Below are positions 35,463 through 48,602 of a stretch of 64,000 nucleotides of DNA, piece after piece; position 1 is the first letter of the stretch; the number at the start of each line of letters is the position of its first letter. This stretch comes from Eremophila alpestris peregrina. Its lineage: Eukaryota; Chordata; Aves; Passeriformes; Alaudidae. The notes under the pieces were generated by a model. It did not search any database. It worked only from the letters and a program-made list of their open reading frames with translations, and had not been told where the DNA came from. A program made the translations under genes and the position numbers. The DNA lies in the NCBI GenBank assembly GCA_009792885.1, contig WMCF01000003.1:12307974-12371973 (forward strand). The letters run 5' to 3'.

Positions 35463-38400
35463 AAGAGCAGATACAGGGTTAGTAAGAATCTGATGATAAA
35501 GTGACTGATAGAATGTCTCTAAAATCTTTTAAGACTCAGCGCTGCTGACATACCACAGCAAAACATGAGAGAATATGTAAACAAGTGATGGATAAAAGTG
35601 AATTTGATAGGGATTTTTCACAATAAAAAAGAGGATGGATGAATTAGAAAATTTGTGAAGGAGGGAGGCAGAAAAAGAGGAGTGATGGGAAAGGAAAAGA
35701 ACTGGCTTGTTCATTTATTTCTGAAAGACAAAATGCCTTGAAGATTAGTCTATGAAAGATCACTGTAGAAGACAGAAGCAAAACCACCTGATATATCCCT
35801 CTATATCTGTCCATATCTGCCTTTAACTTTGTTGCAAAAAGGAAGTGGTTGCTGAAGTGATGATTTTCAGTACATGCTGAATATCTGTTGGGAACAAGAC
35901 TCCTAAGAGATTCATGTTGAAAAGGGAAAATTTGAGGGTTTATTCTGTATGGAAAGTAGCCCTGTGCTTGATACCTTCTTATCTTTTTAATGTAGAATAG
36001 AAATAGAAGTGTAAAGGATCCTTGACTTCAGCTTCCTTTACAGTCATTTATCTGGAGGTGTTCACATTCTGTTTTGCATGGTAGTATTTGTCTTTAATTA
36101 CTTTCCATTTGCTAAGAAAAAGTAAATAGAGCATTTAACAAATAGGTACCAACTATAAGAGGTCTCAGGTGCAAAATGTTAGTGAACCTATTTTTGAGAC
36201 AGATTTTTCTGTTTGAGTGGATACCTGTATGGAAAAAAATGAAGTCATAATCAAACAATTTATGATATAGGAACTTTCCATTCAATCATATGCTCTTAGT
36301 TTCCAGAATGCTGTGTGAAGTTACAATACGCCTTTTAGTTTTTAGGTAATTAATGCACTACAGGCATAGACAAAAATATTGCATTGGGAATAGAGGAAGC
36401 ATAGATTACTGGTGTGGAATAGCCATGGGCAAAACAAAAGAAGTATCTAAATGAGAAAACCTAAATCTTAACTGATCAGTTATTTTGGAAGATTTTTTTG
36501 CTAGGCTTTTTGAAATACTTAGCAAAGTCTTTGACAAATTTGTTTCATGTCCTGTTTTAAATAATAAAAACAAGAGAAAAATGTTTTGAGACATATATTT
36601 TAAATTAATTGTGGGTTTTTTATTGATTTTATATTTAAAAGCTGATTTTCTAGCTCAAAATGGTGATCTTTTATAATTTAATGTAGTAACCAGAGACAGG
36701 GAAAGCTGCTCCTTCAGCAAGAGACAGGAACAGCCTTCGTAACTGAAGAATAGTTACAACAGGTACAGTTTCCATTTCAAAGAGACATGCAGTGGGTCAA
36801 GAATGTGCAAGCAGTGTGACGTATGATGGTATATCAACTTTCCAAGAGAGGGCTGAGCTAAATTTTTATCTACTTTCTGAGATGCATAATTTGTGCAGCT
36901 TCTAGTTCCAAGCAACTCTGCAACTGCTCCCCATCTTGACTGAAAAGTCTTGTTTTCTTCAGTTTCCTTGAGTAGAATTAAAAACAAGTCTAAGATTAGA
37001 AAGAAATCTGCTTTTGTAGCTTTGTGTTAGTTAAGAGAGAAGGCTGCACTGTCATGATGGCTTCAGTGGCCAAATGTGTCAGAAAGAGAAAACAGAGCAC
37101 AACTAGAAAATAGAAGGTGCTTCAGATTTCTCAGAATCCAACTGTTAGGAGCAGATCAATTATCAAACTTGAATAAGGGAAGGATCATAGGGGGAAACAG
37201 GCTAACATTTTGGGACAACAGGAAAACATTATCCCAAATGTATTAGTTTCTTGTTTTTCAGTTGTTTTACTCTTTTCATCGTCACATTTTTCATGTGTTT
37301 TGGTTTATGTAATGTGAAGTAGTTGAAGTATAATTATGACACTATATCAAATACAAAATAGGTATATTTTTGAATAAGGAAACTAATGCATACTGGAATA
37401 GAACAGGAAAATAGAAAGGTAACTTGTGAAATAGAGAACACTGTGCATTTGTATATTCCTATGCATTTTATTAATGAACTGAATATTTTAAAGCTATTTT
37501 GGATGTTGATAAAAGACAAGGGAATTAATATTTTTGTAATATAGATGTCACCTTATATTTCATGCCTGAGTCATTTGAAAATGTAGATTAATTTGCAAAC
37601 AGTTTAGAGAGGTGAACTATTGAATTGAGTCCTATAAGATTTAGGATTTGTCATCTTTTAAAGTTGACACTCAGTGAGAGCTTGTCAATTACAAAGAAGT
37701 GAAATGAAGTGAAAATAAGCCTCGTCTTCATCTTCTTGTTATATGCTTGGTTGGTTATAGAGACACCATTTACAAGCTGAGAATAATTACTTGCAAAGTA
37801 TTTTTCCCTTTAAACCAAAATTATTTATTATTTCACCTTACTCCATTTTGACATAGCAGTTACTCTAATTTCCTAATGTAGTAACCTAAATGGTGTTTTG
37901 GTACACATGGCTACCCGAAATTAGGTGTGTTTGAGTTGAAAATCAAAAACACTGTTTAGAGTAGGATTTTTTTTCTCAGATATTACTAATCTTCTTGTGA
38001 TGAGTTATACAGAATTTATCCACTTTATAAATCTACAGCAGCGTGTAATTTGACAAATATGATAGGGAGAAAACAGCAACAGTAAAAACCTTTTCTATTT
38101 ACATGCAATCATACCAACATTCTCTTCCACCTTAAATGGGTATTCCGTTTTTTGTAGAGCTTTTAAATCTTTCCTTAAGTTGTAATACAGTCTTTCTGAT
38201 GTGGTTATCTCAGACAGAAGTGAGTTAGAACTTTTTTCCCCCTCAGTTTTATTCAGCACAATGAATGCTTAGAGGACTTCTGTAATCAAATAACTTGTGT
38301 CATTCTACCTTCTTTGCATCCAACATTCCTTTACTTCATACATTTCCATATTAAATTCAATTTCATCAACATCCTCTAGCTCTTTCAGAAGAAAGTACTC

Positions 38401-38529
38401 TGCAATTGAATTATTTTCTCCTAGATAAAATAATAAGGATGCATTCAGCAACTCTGCTAAAGCATTACCTTTGATTTTTAACTGGAGCTGTGAGTTGGTT
38501 TTTTTCTTGCTTTTCCCAGTGGTCTGTCA
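35463..38529. other. AT-rich non-coding DNA, no gene recognised
   Basis: No frame exceeds 77 codons. A purine-rich patch (GGAGGGAGGCAGAAAAAGAG and neighbours) lies at about 35610-35705. A polypyrimidine tract ending in CCCAG lies at 38496-38519, just before the retroviral-like frame, but it does not define a usable exon. Confidence 0.6.
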
Positions 38530-38532
38530 TGA

Positions 38533-38862
38533 CCAGCTGAAAACAGAGATAATTTGTCTGTGGTGCTCAGCAAACCAGTAGCTCAGCTTGAACTGGAAGA
38601 AGCCATCTCCCAGTTCAGAGATTTGTGCCCAGACCACAGAGTTCCCCAACATGAGCTCCTCTCAGCAGAAGGAGTGCTCAGGAAAACATGGCAGCCTCTT
38701 CCTGAATGGGAATTGCTACTTGATGCCAGTCGTTTTATATGTAAAGGTACACAGAACTTAGTGATTACATATGCAAAATATAGATGTCAATTATTAATGA
38801 AAATTTTTGGAGGATCATTACCGTATTTTTTTGCCATGCAGTTAGTTTTCTTTATTAGTTGA
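38533..38862 (+). pseudogene. Possible relic of retroviral pol, connection to RNase H start
   Basis: An open stretch following an in-frame TGA at 38530-38532 and ending at a stop at 38860-38862. Codons near 38695-38740 read PLPEWELLLDASRF. This resembles the start of the gammaretrovirus-like RNase H domain, where a proline-leucine-proline element precedes the strand carrying the first catalytic Asp in a TDGS motif. Here the Asp is kept (codon 38722-38724) but the motif has decayed to LDAS. The upstream part (about 55 codons, many Leu/Glu/Gln) would be the connection region. No reverse transcriptase, integrase or LTR is visible nearby, so this is at most an isolated broken fragment. A chance frame, or a decayed cellular exon after the CCCAG at 38519, is the alternative. 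Confidence 0.4.
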
Positions 38863-41800
38863 ACTGGATAATTGTATTTGTGCATCATTCTTGTGGTATT
38901 TGTAGCACAAAGGAAATCTTATAACACCTCTTGTATTAGTTCAATTTTGTCTTTTAGTATTCATGCTATTCCCTAGTAGAATTCAGTTATGCTATTTAAA
39001 TGTGCAGTAGAATATTTCCTTCATATTGCAGAAGAATGCTTTGATCTATCAGTAAGTTTAATTGCATTTCATGCAGTAGTTTCTGTTTGTAATTAGGTGT
39101 ATGTGTGGCAGTTGCTAAGTGTTTCTTTCATGTCCTTCCATTCATTTTTAAAGCAAATTTTCTGTTACACCATCACATATTGTGCAGTAGTTGCTCTGCT
39201 CAGATTCCAGAACGTCATGTGCATATCTGATTCCCCCAGTCATTCTTGAAGCGTTTTGGCAGCTTGGCCTTTGCTTATTTTAATTATTTCCTTACTGGTT
39301 TTGATGGACAAATGCATGGATTTACTTAACATTTTTCTATCTCTGATTCTGAATAGGGAAATTAAAGATCAATGAGGAATATAGTGCTGTCTGGATCATC
39401 CCTTTTATATATATATATTTTTTTCATTTTTCTTATTTAAAAAATACCTGGAAAAGGAAGTTTGGTTGATAAAAAATGCAAAACAAACAATAGATAATTT
39501 GGAGATTAGCCCTTAGGTTGATTTTGTAGTATTCCTATCCTACTGAGTAGCATGACATTTCACACGGGACCCTATAAAACAGCTTGAGGAAGAAGGAAAT
39601 AAAAAGTAGAAAAAACATTTTGGGTCTAGGTATTAATAACCTATTGATTGTTACTAAGAATGTAGAAATACTTTCTGCAAAGCATAAAGGACTACTGAAT
39701 TTTAAATAGGCACAGAAATATATTTGGTTGAATTGAGATTTTGTCTTGTATTATCCCACTCCTGCCCATACTTATCATAGTTTCTTCTCTCATGGAAAAT
39801 GTTATTGATTTATCTTCTGCAGATTGCAACAGGTGTGTGAAATTGAAATATACTTCAATTCCTAGATAAATGACATTCATTTAAATATCATTTAAAGGAA
39901 ATGGCAAAATCAAATTAAAACTACTAATTGATCACAATCAAGACTTCCTTTTTATTTTATTTACCCTTTTGATATCTCTGATATGACTGGTTTTTGCCAG
40001 CTTTTCATTCATCTTTTCTGGTAGTACATTTTTATTATTTTTCATCTTCTGTTCCTTTTTGTTGATACTTTCCTTTTCCCAGTATATTTTCTCACTCTTC
40101 TGTTTCAACTACTACATCTAAAATTTGCTTTCTAATCTAAGTCCTTTCTCAGTGTTCTCTCATCTACAACCTTCACGTGTCTTTGTGGCTGCTCAGCCAT
40201 CATTTCAAACAAAGATTTTCGTTGAATAAGGTGGGAAAGAAAACTGGAATGTAAAAAGGTGGGAGCACAATCAACTGAATCCATGAATCAAGATGCACAA
40301 CTTGCATAGCTGACACACTTGGATGGGGAATACCAGGTCTTAAAAATCAGTGTCTTTGGTATATGGAAGTATGTGGAATTTTATAGGATATGGCCTATCT
40401 TGGTAGTTTTTTTAGAATATGAACTCTGCAGTTATAAAGCAGCAGGATTATATCTTAGACTCTTATCTGCTGTACTGGGGCTATCATAAAAGAAGGAAGG
40501 AAGTTGTTACTGAATTGCAGCCTCAATTAAAAATAGCTTGCCAATGCCATTGATTTCTCCTTTCAGTTAAAATATTTAGATAAATCTTATATCCAAATGA
40601 AAGAACTATCTGGATTGGCACAGCTGAATGAATATAAAACCAGCTTCAGACAGCAGCCAGAGAAACAGCCTTGTCAGCATGGGTCTGAGGAGTATGAATC
40701 AGGTTGAACAGTGGTGGTCAGAGGTTGGCCAACTGATCAGCCAGCAAATCTATTTGTGAGCATGCTAATATGCTCAGAACTGCCTCTTGCCGTCAGAACA
40801 AAGACAGGGGATGCAATACCAAAAATTTTTACACAATACAGATGGTGACTAAATAAACAGCCCATTACAAAACCTCACTGTTTTAGTGGCTTTTGTGTTG
40901 GTCAGAAGAGACAGTAGGAAATCTTAAGTTTTGTTTTGAACAAAAGGTTTTCCTTAAAAGTTTTCCTTAAAGCATTGCTGCTGAAAAATAATATTTTGCA
41001 TGTTCCCCAACAAAATTTATGTCAGAGCCAAGGATTCAAGGAAAAATGATTACAAATTTCTTAACAACAAAAGTTTGTGATAAAGCAGCTTAACATATTG
41101 TTGCCAAGGTAAATAAGAAAACTTCTACTATAGCTGTAGATAACATAAAACACCCTTCAGTACCATTGCACTTCCATGTCACTATTTTAATTTTTAATAA
41201 TATTTCATGCTTTTTCTATATATTTTCTTTGTACCTGAGCAGTTCAAAATATTACTAATACATTAGATGCTCTTGATGAACTAGAGGCTACTTCTCCCTC
41301 CTGTCCCAAATCCTACTTCAATATATAAAAAAGCAGCTGCTGCAGTCAAGGGTAGCATGAGCTTTCTGAGGAGAAATGGAAGCAATTCCAAAAGCAACAT
41401 GTAATTTTTGTGCATCAGACTGAATGTTTCTCATCTAATTTTGTTGAAACGCGTCTTAGAATTTTACATATAGAAAATTAAGTCAAATTATTTAAGTGAA
41501 GCACAAAAGAAATGAGAAAGTTCAAAGTATGCTATGAGTATACAATGGAGTCCCCATGTACCAGAGCTAACAACAAACAGGACAGACATTTTTTACTTTT
41601 TTTTTTTTAATGACTGAGCTAAATGCTAGGTAAATGCTATGTTTACCTATTTTGCAAGAATTTTGTTTCAACTTTTTAAAATGTGTTTTGTATATAAGCA
41701 TGTATTTATAATTTGTTTTTCAGACCCTTCAATTTTGCCTCTCAAAATCTCAGATTAGGCTACACAAATACCTATATATTCATGCAAGTATTATTTACTT

Positions 41801-44800
41801 CTTGACTGAAAAACACAGTCATTTCTATTTATGAACAGTTTTTTGTAATGTGACCTGGCATTTCTCATCACTACCGCTTGCAGTCTAGTCTTATAAAATT
41901 TAATGGATGTCAAAAATGAGCACAGTATGAAAAATAAATAGACAAAAGAGAAATCCTTTACATGTTAACAAATGTCACAGAAAGATCTCTTAAAGTTAAA
42001 ATCCCCATGGAGAAAAATCATTTGGTCTTGACCAAAAGAAATACCTCTTTAAGACATATGGCTAAGGGAAATCTTGGAATTTTCTGTCTTTTGAAAAGAG
42101 TAGACTTAATTTGTATGTCCTCTCAGACTATGCTTCATCTTTATTAGAGAAATCCTTCCTTTCCAATGGTTTTAGGCAGATTAACTGGCCTAATTGGACC
42201 TAAGCTGCTGTGAAGAGAGAGGGAAAAAAGGTGGAGGCACAAGCTCTCCAAGTCCTCAAGTCACATCCTCCTGGTTGACTGGTCTGCTTAGCCAAGCTGA
42301 AACTGGTCTTATTGTCATGTTGGGTGCATTAATTGGAGTGCAGACTAATTTGCAAGAATGCTTTAGTGCCCTTTAAAAGGTGATTTAAAATTCAAAGTGA
42401 TGGAAATTGTATAAAAGCATGCTGATCTGATCATTACCCAGAATTCAGTTTGACATTTCCTCTATTTATCTGTTTTTATTGTTTAGACTTTAAGTTTACT
42501 GTGAAAGACTTAGGAGACTGCAACAATTCATGATATTCTCTGGACTGGTTGATAACCCTTCCCTTTCTTAAACCCAGAGAATGCACTTAAAGTAAACCAG
42601 TTAAGCACAAAAATGTCTTGTTCGGAGATGATAAAATAAAGAATATATTTAGATCATGCAATGTACTAATAAATACAGCAATGGATTTCTCTTGTTTCCA
42701 TCAAATACATGAAAATACACTCTTTGGAACTGTCTTACCAAACAGAGACATTAGCAACTCATTAACATAGGCTTGAATGGTAACAAGCATAATGAATTTA
42801 CATTTTCCAAGCAAGAAGCCACAAACACAAAATTATGCCCTGTTTTTGCAAATTCTATAGGTAAAGAGATATCCATTTCTGAAGTTTAATTCTGTTCATG
42901 GCTGAAGAATGGTTTCTGCCAGAAGTAACATACAGGTCTCCACAACATTTAGTAAGATAAAAATATTATTTGTCATATGAAATTAGACAAGAAGCCTTAA
43001 GATGGTTCATAACTAAAGTACAGAAATTAGACTCTCATGCAATGCAACAAACGTGAAGAATTTCCAGGGATTTTTGAGTGATGGACTGTAGGAAACTACA
43101 ACCAGTAGTTTCTGCATTTTACTCAAAGCCAGCAAACAGATTTTAGTCCTGACACAAAACACGTGATGCTTTACCAAAGTGAAAGCAACTGATGTTATCC
43201 CTGAAGCGTACTATACCTGTCTGTACCAGAAACTGATAACAGTGGCTAATACTAGTGCAAAATCCTTGGTAGCCAGTGCTAGTTCCTGAAACATTTAGAT
43301 GTAATGTCCTGAAAGCATACTTTCACTTGGAAGTTGCTCCGTGTTACTCTTCTGATAAAGAGAGATTGTGTTGGCAGGAATTTGTGCGGTACTTAGCACA
43401 TTTGGATTGCAGGTTACCCTCTACCCAGGTAATGTCTCCAAAGCCATTGTCTTTAGTGAAATTGTGAGAAATTTGTACTCCATAATTCATGGAATGGTTT
43501 CTTTTTGCATGTTGCTAAGTTCCTTGCTTCAACAGAGACAGATGAGGTAGGTAATATTTCTCCCTTATTCTGCACAGAAGAGAAAGAGAAACGAGACTCC
43601 ATCTTCCAGTATACCAGTTATGTTTCCAAATTTGGGTTGAGAAAAATGTTTATGTCAGAGTATGCTGAAGAAATGTAACATTTATTTAAAGAAAAGTTTT
43701 AGAGTTGCTTTTGGATTTTTTTTTTCCTGGAGCTGTAATTTGTTCAGGCTGAATGTTGAGATTAATACCCAGCTCTCTCTAAGACTGTACTTGTGTGGAG
43801 TTTGTGGCACCACCTTCAGACGGCATAGTGAGGCAGAGACTTGCTTAGAAATTAATTCTTGCCAGTAATAATTTGTTTGTAAGGACTAAAGGGAGGACAT
43901 TCAGATCTTAAATTGAGTTTCTAGCCGGACTGCAAATGTCAATTTTAAAAGCCGTGAGTGTGAATATGAAAAGTATGGAACCTCATGGTTCCATAGTATG
44001 GTACTAGACAACTGTCATTTTAGAGTGAACTCTGAAATGTAAGAAATTAATGGTAAAAAAATGTGATAAATAGATGCACTTACAAGCACAGATAGAGTTC
44101 TCTGAAAAAATGACTTAACTCATGCAGTCAGATATTCACTGAATTCTCTGTGTGGAAGGTATATATCAGCTATCCCTGCAGTCTTGAATATGAAATCAGC
44201 TTTATGTTCCAACGCAGGTAGGCAAGACACATCTCAAGTGCCTAAAGTCTAAAAACAATGTGCAACTCTGATACCTTAAATTTGCTGTGGAGATCAGTAG
44301 GGTCAGGATTTTTCTCAGTACATCTTTGTCAGAAGGCTTAATATATATTTTTAACTCACTCAATATTAAAATCTGGGGTTTTTTATACCTGTTTGACCAA
44401 GTGGCAAATAACACTACCTCTGCATTTTCACCTGAGCAGATTGAAAACTGCACAGAATGCTGATATTTTCCATGCAAACACCCCCATGTCCACTTCTTTC
44501 CATAATTTGAGAAATCTAACTTCTGAAGAAGCTAGTCTGGTATTTATGCTTGTATCCTTGGGAGTAGCCTTGGAACTGTACTCTTTGGGAACTGAACCCT
44601 AGGACACACAGCTGATACAGCCAGGCTGCACAGGATATCACTATATGAGGAACAGAGATGGAAGAAACTTTGTTCCTGTGCAGTGCAGCACAAAGCCAGC
44701 ACCACCACACAGTCCCTTGCTCAATGTAGTGCCCTGCATGGTGGCATGGGCAAGTGGCAAGTGAGTTGATTTAGCCACAGGGAGCTGGACGTGCCAGCTC

Positions 44801-45284
44801 CACTTCCAGAGTCCCAATCCTAAATTGCATAACTGAGATCTCAGAGTACCGCCTTAGATCTCCACATTTTGGACTTTGTCAATCTCTCTTCCAAGAGTTC
44901 ACTTGCATTTAAGGCCAACAGATAAGAGCTCTTTTCCTGTTTAAAAAATTCATGTGCTCAGCACTACAATGGCCCCAGAATGCTAAGCATGGCACCTTCT
45001 GTGCTGGAGAAAATCTAGAGAACAAAAGCAATAACGCATGTAAGTCATGGGAACCTGACCATGGCTGAACAAAAGGCCTTGGTTGAACAACAGGAAGGAA
45101 AACAGATACATGTACCTAGAAGGCTGCTGCAGGAGAAGAAAAACTAGCTGTTCACAAGATCCTTTGTAGAAATGGTAATGATTAAATTAATTAAAAAATC
45201 ATTTCAGAATAGGCTGTGGGGAAAACCCTCTAATGGGAGGGATAACGAAGGTCTGGACAAGAGTGACTGAGAAGGTTTCAGGAA
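38863..45284. other. AT-rich non-coding DNA, no gene recognised
   Basis: Over 6 kb with no frame above 91 codons. A pyrimidine-rich section occupies about 39945-40110. Slightly GC-richer patches occur at 42200-42340 and 44590-45010 without recognisable family or coding motifs. No CR1 core motif was found until 45285. Confidence 0.6.
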
Positions 45285-45412
45285 TATGGATTCAACAAAA
45301 AATTATCAGGAATAATGCAGGTATACTTGATCTGGTTTTAGGCAGTGGGTGAACCAGATGACTTTTTGAAGTCCCTTCCAGCCATAATTTTCTACCATTC
45401 AGTGATTTTAAA
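45285..45412 (+). mobile_element. CR1 LINE 3'-end fragment, old subfamily
   Basis: The sense-strand order is GCAGGTATACTTGATCTGG, TTTAGGCAGTGGGTG, CCAGATGACTTTTTGAAGTC, CCTTCCAGCCATAATTTTCT and ACCATTCAGTGATT. This is the 3' end of a CR1, with the terminal octamer repeat decayed. The GATGACNTNNTGAGGTCCCTTCCAGCC core is the diagnostic part. Confidence 0.8.
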
Positions 45413-47011
45413 AGATGATCTATAGAAAAAAAAATTAATGCAGAAACAAAATTTATTTATTGAACAAAACATGATATTTCAGAATAAATGAACGAAACCA
45501 GCTTTTTGTTTAGTGACAAAGACCATTGGGTGATGAAGGACAAATCACACAAGTCACCTGGAAATTAAATATTTGAGACATCCATAGTTTGAAATTATTT
45601 ATATTTTTTTATATTATTAAAATGTTATTTATGTTATTAAAAAGCCCAAAGTATTCAATACTCAGCTACTTGAGTTTGCTTTCTGAAAAAACTAATTAGA
45701 TTAGCCTGTGTTTCTTGAGAACAGCTTTTGCTGTGAAAGTACATAGGGATTATTTTGATATGTAAACTAAATTTGTCTCCTATGGAGCAACTACAATATT
45801 GATCATCTACTAGAAAAAGAATAAATGTGATTAAAATAATACATTATCTCACACTGTGTAGGCTACTATTTCTGCACATACACATTGTACATATTAAAAT
45901 ACTTAAAATTAGCAACCATAATTAAAAAGAAGGGAAATATACTCAAAACAATTTACTGACAAAACCACATAATCATATCACATCGTATCATATGACATCA
46001 TATCAAGATCATAAATTCAGAAACAGCTTTTTGAAATTCATCCTCTATTTCTCTTACTGTGGTACTTATTCTGAAGCATAGGCAGAACTTCAGAGTGCAG
46101 TATGAAAGATAGATGTTAAGTATATCAGGTACAAGACTGTAAAAATACAGACAAGGACAGGTAGGAGATCATTAGCATGCAATGTTAGTAGTTAATATAA
46201 TGTGACAACACGTGAAACTGTTAATGCTAATGTTAAGCATTTTGTTTCTTATAGAAATGGAAATCTAATAACTAGTTCATTGAGAAAAAAAAAAGATAAA
46301 AAGATAATAGTGTTACCACTTTATCATACTAGTATCAGTAGAAATTTTAAAAGCTAATCTGAAAATTTACTGAAAGTCTGTTAAAAAACACATGCCATGA
46401 CAGATTTCCAGTAGTTGCTACATTTTGGTAAACCTGTGTGGGTAGGATATTTCAAGATATCTGATGTTACTACATGAATGGTGCTAGATCATTCATTCTA
46501 AGAGCACATGGAAAATGAAGTTTTGTAAATGTTTGACACAAAATGTCAGTTTGGGCCGTGGAAGATCTCAAGGCTTGACAAGAAACATAATGCTAGGAGA
46601 TGAATGTTGCATGCCAAAAATTAGCAAGTGCTGTGTTCATCTTGAAGGAACATAATACCTCCCCCACTAACACTGTTTTTAACAACAAAAAAAAGGTCTT
46701 AAGCATATCTTTACCCACATGTGTGCATTGAAATGAGGTGTAGCAACCAAACAAACAATATTGACAAGTACTTTTAAATGTAGTCGGATGTCCTCACCAA
46801 AATATTTAACCCAGCAGAACAGGCTAGAATCAAAATTAAGCATGTTTTAAAATCAGTATCAAAGAGCTTAAAGTTAGCAGACCTTGTAAAGCTGTAATAC
46901 TGCTTCTTAAATTATTTGAACAGAACATAATCCAAAACCCGTGGTTAAAAATTGGATGGGCAAAATATAACTTGTGCAGCATGTGTCTATTCCTGTTAGC
47001 TGAATTGCCAA

Positions 47012-47056
<45 letters not shown>

Positions 47057-47879
47057 GTATGTTTAAAATACTAAGATATCTGAAGGGAATCTGGAAAGAT
47101 GGTTAAAGTGTTAAAACAGTGTTTGGTAAAGTAAGGGGGAACAGATTACCATGGAAAATATTTTGACAGTAAGGTTTTTCACCTTTTATTTTAAACTGAA
47201 AAATTAATTGAGAGCTCAAAAAAAGAAGAGGACATTACTGAAATCTCCAGAAAATTATATGTGGTATACATTATTTATTAGAATAATATATTTTTTGCAT
47301 ATCAGTTTTGCTTTTAGAGCAAGTACTGAAGATTTTGTGGTTTTGCCACTACATATTATAGTGACTGTAAGTAAAGGAAAACCTGTAGAAGGAGAATAAA
47401 AATAAAATATATTTGTTCTATCAAATATTTGAATTGCTCTTGTGAATTCCAAAGCTTTTCAATTTTATATTCTCATAGATATAAAATTTAAAAAAAAAAA
47501 CCCCAAAAAACCAAAAACAAAATCAGAGCTAAAGATGGTGGGGAAAGTAATTTTTTAAAATTAACTAAAGTCTTTTAATAATTTCTAGATTGGTTCAATC
47601 CTTGGACAAGCTATTACTTTCAGAGGAAGAGGGTCTTCCCCTGCAGAGGAACTACTAGTTTAAGATGAATCAGCTTTGGCACAGAATAGCACAGTCTGTT
47701 GCTTATATTGTTCCCATCAGAAGGGGTTGAATTTCAAAATCTGTCAGGACAGAAACAAGAAGGTCTATTCATGCATCACCGTTAAAGGGTTTAAGGATGG
47801 AGCAATTGGCTGTACAACAGAGAAGGTACAGCTGAATGTGCAGGCAGTCAAGTGGATTGTGTGCTGTAGGAACTCTTCT
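45413..47879. other. AT-rich non-coding DNA, no gene recognised
   Basis: No coding signal. An imperfect CATAT/CATCRTAT-type repeat lies at about 45973-46007. The (AT)n array is listed separately. The last 240 bp (47640-47879) differ from the AT-rich background and lie directly 5' of the truncated LTR. They could be a divergent LTR or retroviral part, but I could not align them to copy 1. Confidence 0.55.
47014..47054. repeat. (AT)n microsatellite
   Basis: About 20 uninterrupted AT dinucleotides ending at ATATGGG. A simple sequence repeat able to form a cruciform. Confidence 0.95.
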
Positions 47880-48602
47880 CATGGGCCATCTGCATGTCAG
47901 ATCCACCTGCAGCCCCTGGAGGAGACCCTGGCTGGAGCAGGGGGATGCCTGAGAGGAGGCTGTGACCCCCTGGCAGGCCTGGAGTGCTGGAGCAGGTTCC
48001 TGGCAGCGTCCTGCAGACCCATGGAGAGAGGAATCCACACTGGAGCAGTTCCCTGGTAGGATTTGTGACCCAATGAGGGACCCAGGCTGGAGCAGGCTGT
48101 GCCTGAAGGATGCAGCCCATGGGAAAATGACCCACATTGAAGCAATTTGTGAAGAACTGTTTCCCGTGGGAGCAATGTTGGAGAAGTTCATGAAGGACTC
48201 TCTCCTGTGGGAGGGACCCCACAATGCAGCAGGGGAAGGATTCCTCTCCCTGGGCAGTGACAGAAACAATGGGATATGAACTGACCATAACCTCCATTCC
48301 CTCTCTCCCTGCATCTCTGGGGGAGGAGATAGACCTGGGAAGGAGGGAGGAGGTGGGAGAAAATATTTTTAAGATTTGTTTTATTTCTTATTATCAGGGT
48401 CTGATTTTGATTAGCAGTAAATAAAATTAATTTCTCCAATCTGAGTCTGTTTTGTATGTGATGCTAATTGGTGAGTGATCTCTTCCAGTCTTTATCTCAA
48501 TTCATGAACCATTTACTATATTTTTCTCTCCCCTGTCCAGTTGTGGAGTGATAGAGTGGCTTTGGTGGGCACGTGGCATCCAGCCAGGGTCAACAAACCA
48601 CA
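47880..48602 (+). mobile_element. Truncated LTR of family A (copy 2)
   Basis: Reverse complement of the same family as the element at 26171-27188. GATCCACCTGCAGCCC (47900-47915) mirrors 26796-26811, and the AGTGATAGAGTGGCTTTGGTGGGCAC and CAGCCAGGGTCAAC blocks at the right end mirror the left end of copy 1. It ends ACAAACCACA at 48602. The 360 or so bases corresponding to the 5' (U3) part of copy 1 are missing or unrecognisable. Copy 2 in turn has an extra GC-rich module of about 70 bp (around 48000-48070). The modules repeat GGAGCAG and CCC(G/A)TGGGA. AATAAA lies at 48420-48425. Open frames of up to 181 codons in this GC-rich stretch (minus strand) are composition artefacts. Confidence 0.85.
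48420..48425 (+). terminator. LTR polyadenylation signal AATAAA, copy 2
   Basis: AATAAA in GCAGTAAATAAAATTAA, about 180 bp before the LTR end. It is positionally equivalent to the minus-strand signal in copy 1, which supports the inferred orientations. Confidence 0.55.

Noticed and set aside
38496..38740. A cellular exon framed by the TTTTCCCAG at 38519 and a GT at 38745
   Set aside because: After splicing at 38519 the frame that stays open later carries a TGA at 38530. A second frame stops at TGA 38529, and the third stops at TAG within 60 bases. No intact exon results.
47676..48314. Frames of 127 (plus), 181, 149 and 92 codons (minus)
   Set aside because: Same cause as above, in LTR copy 2. 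Several strands and frames are open at once, and none continues into copy 1.
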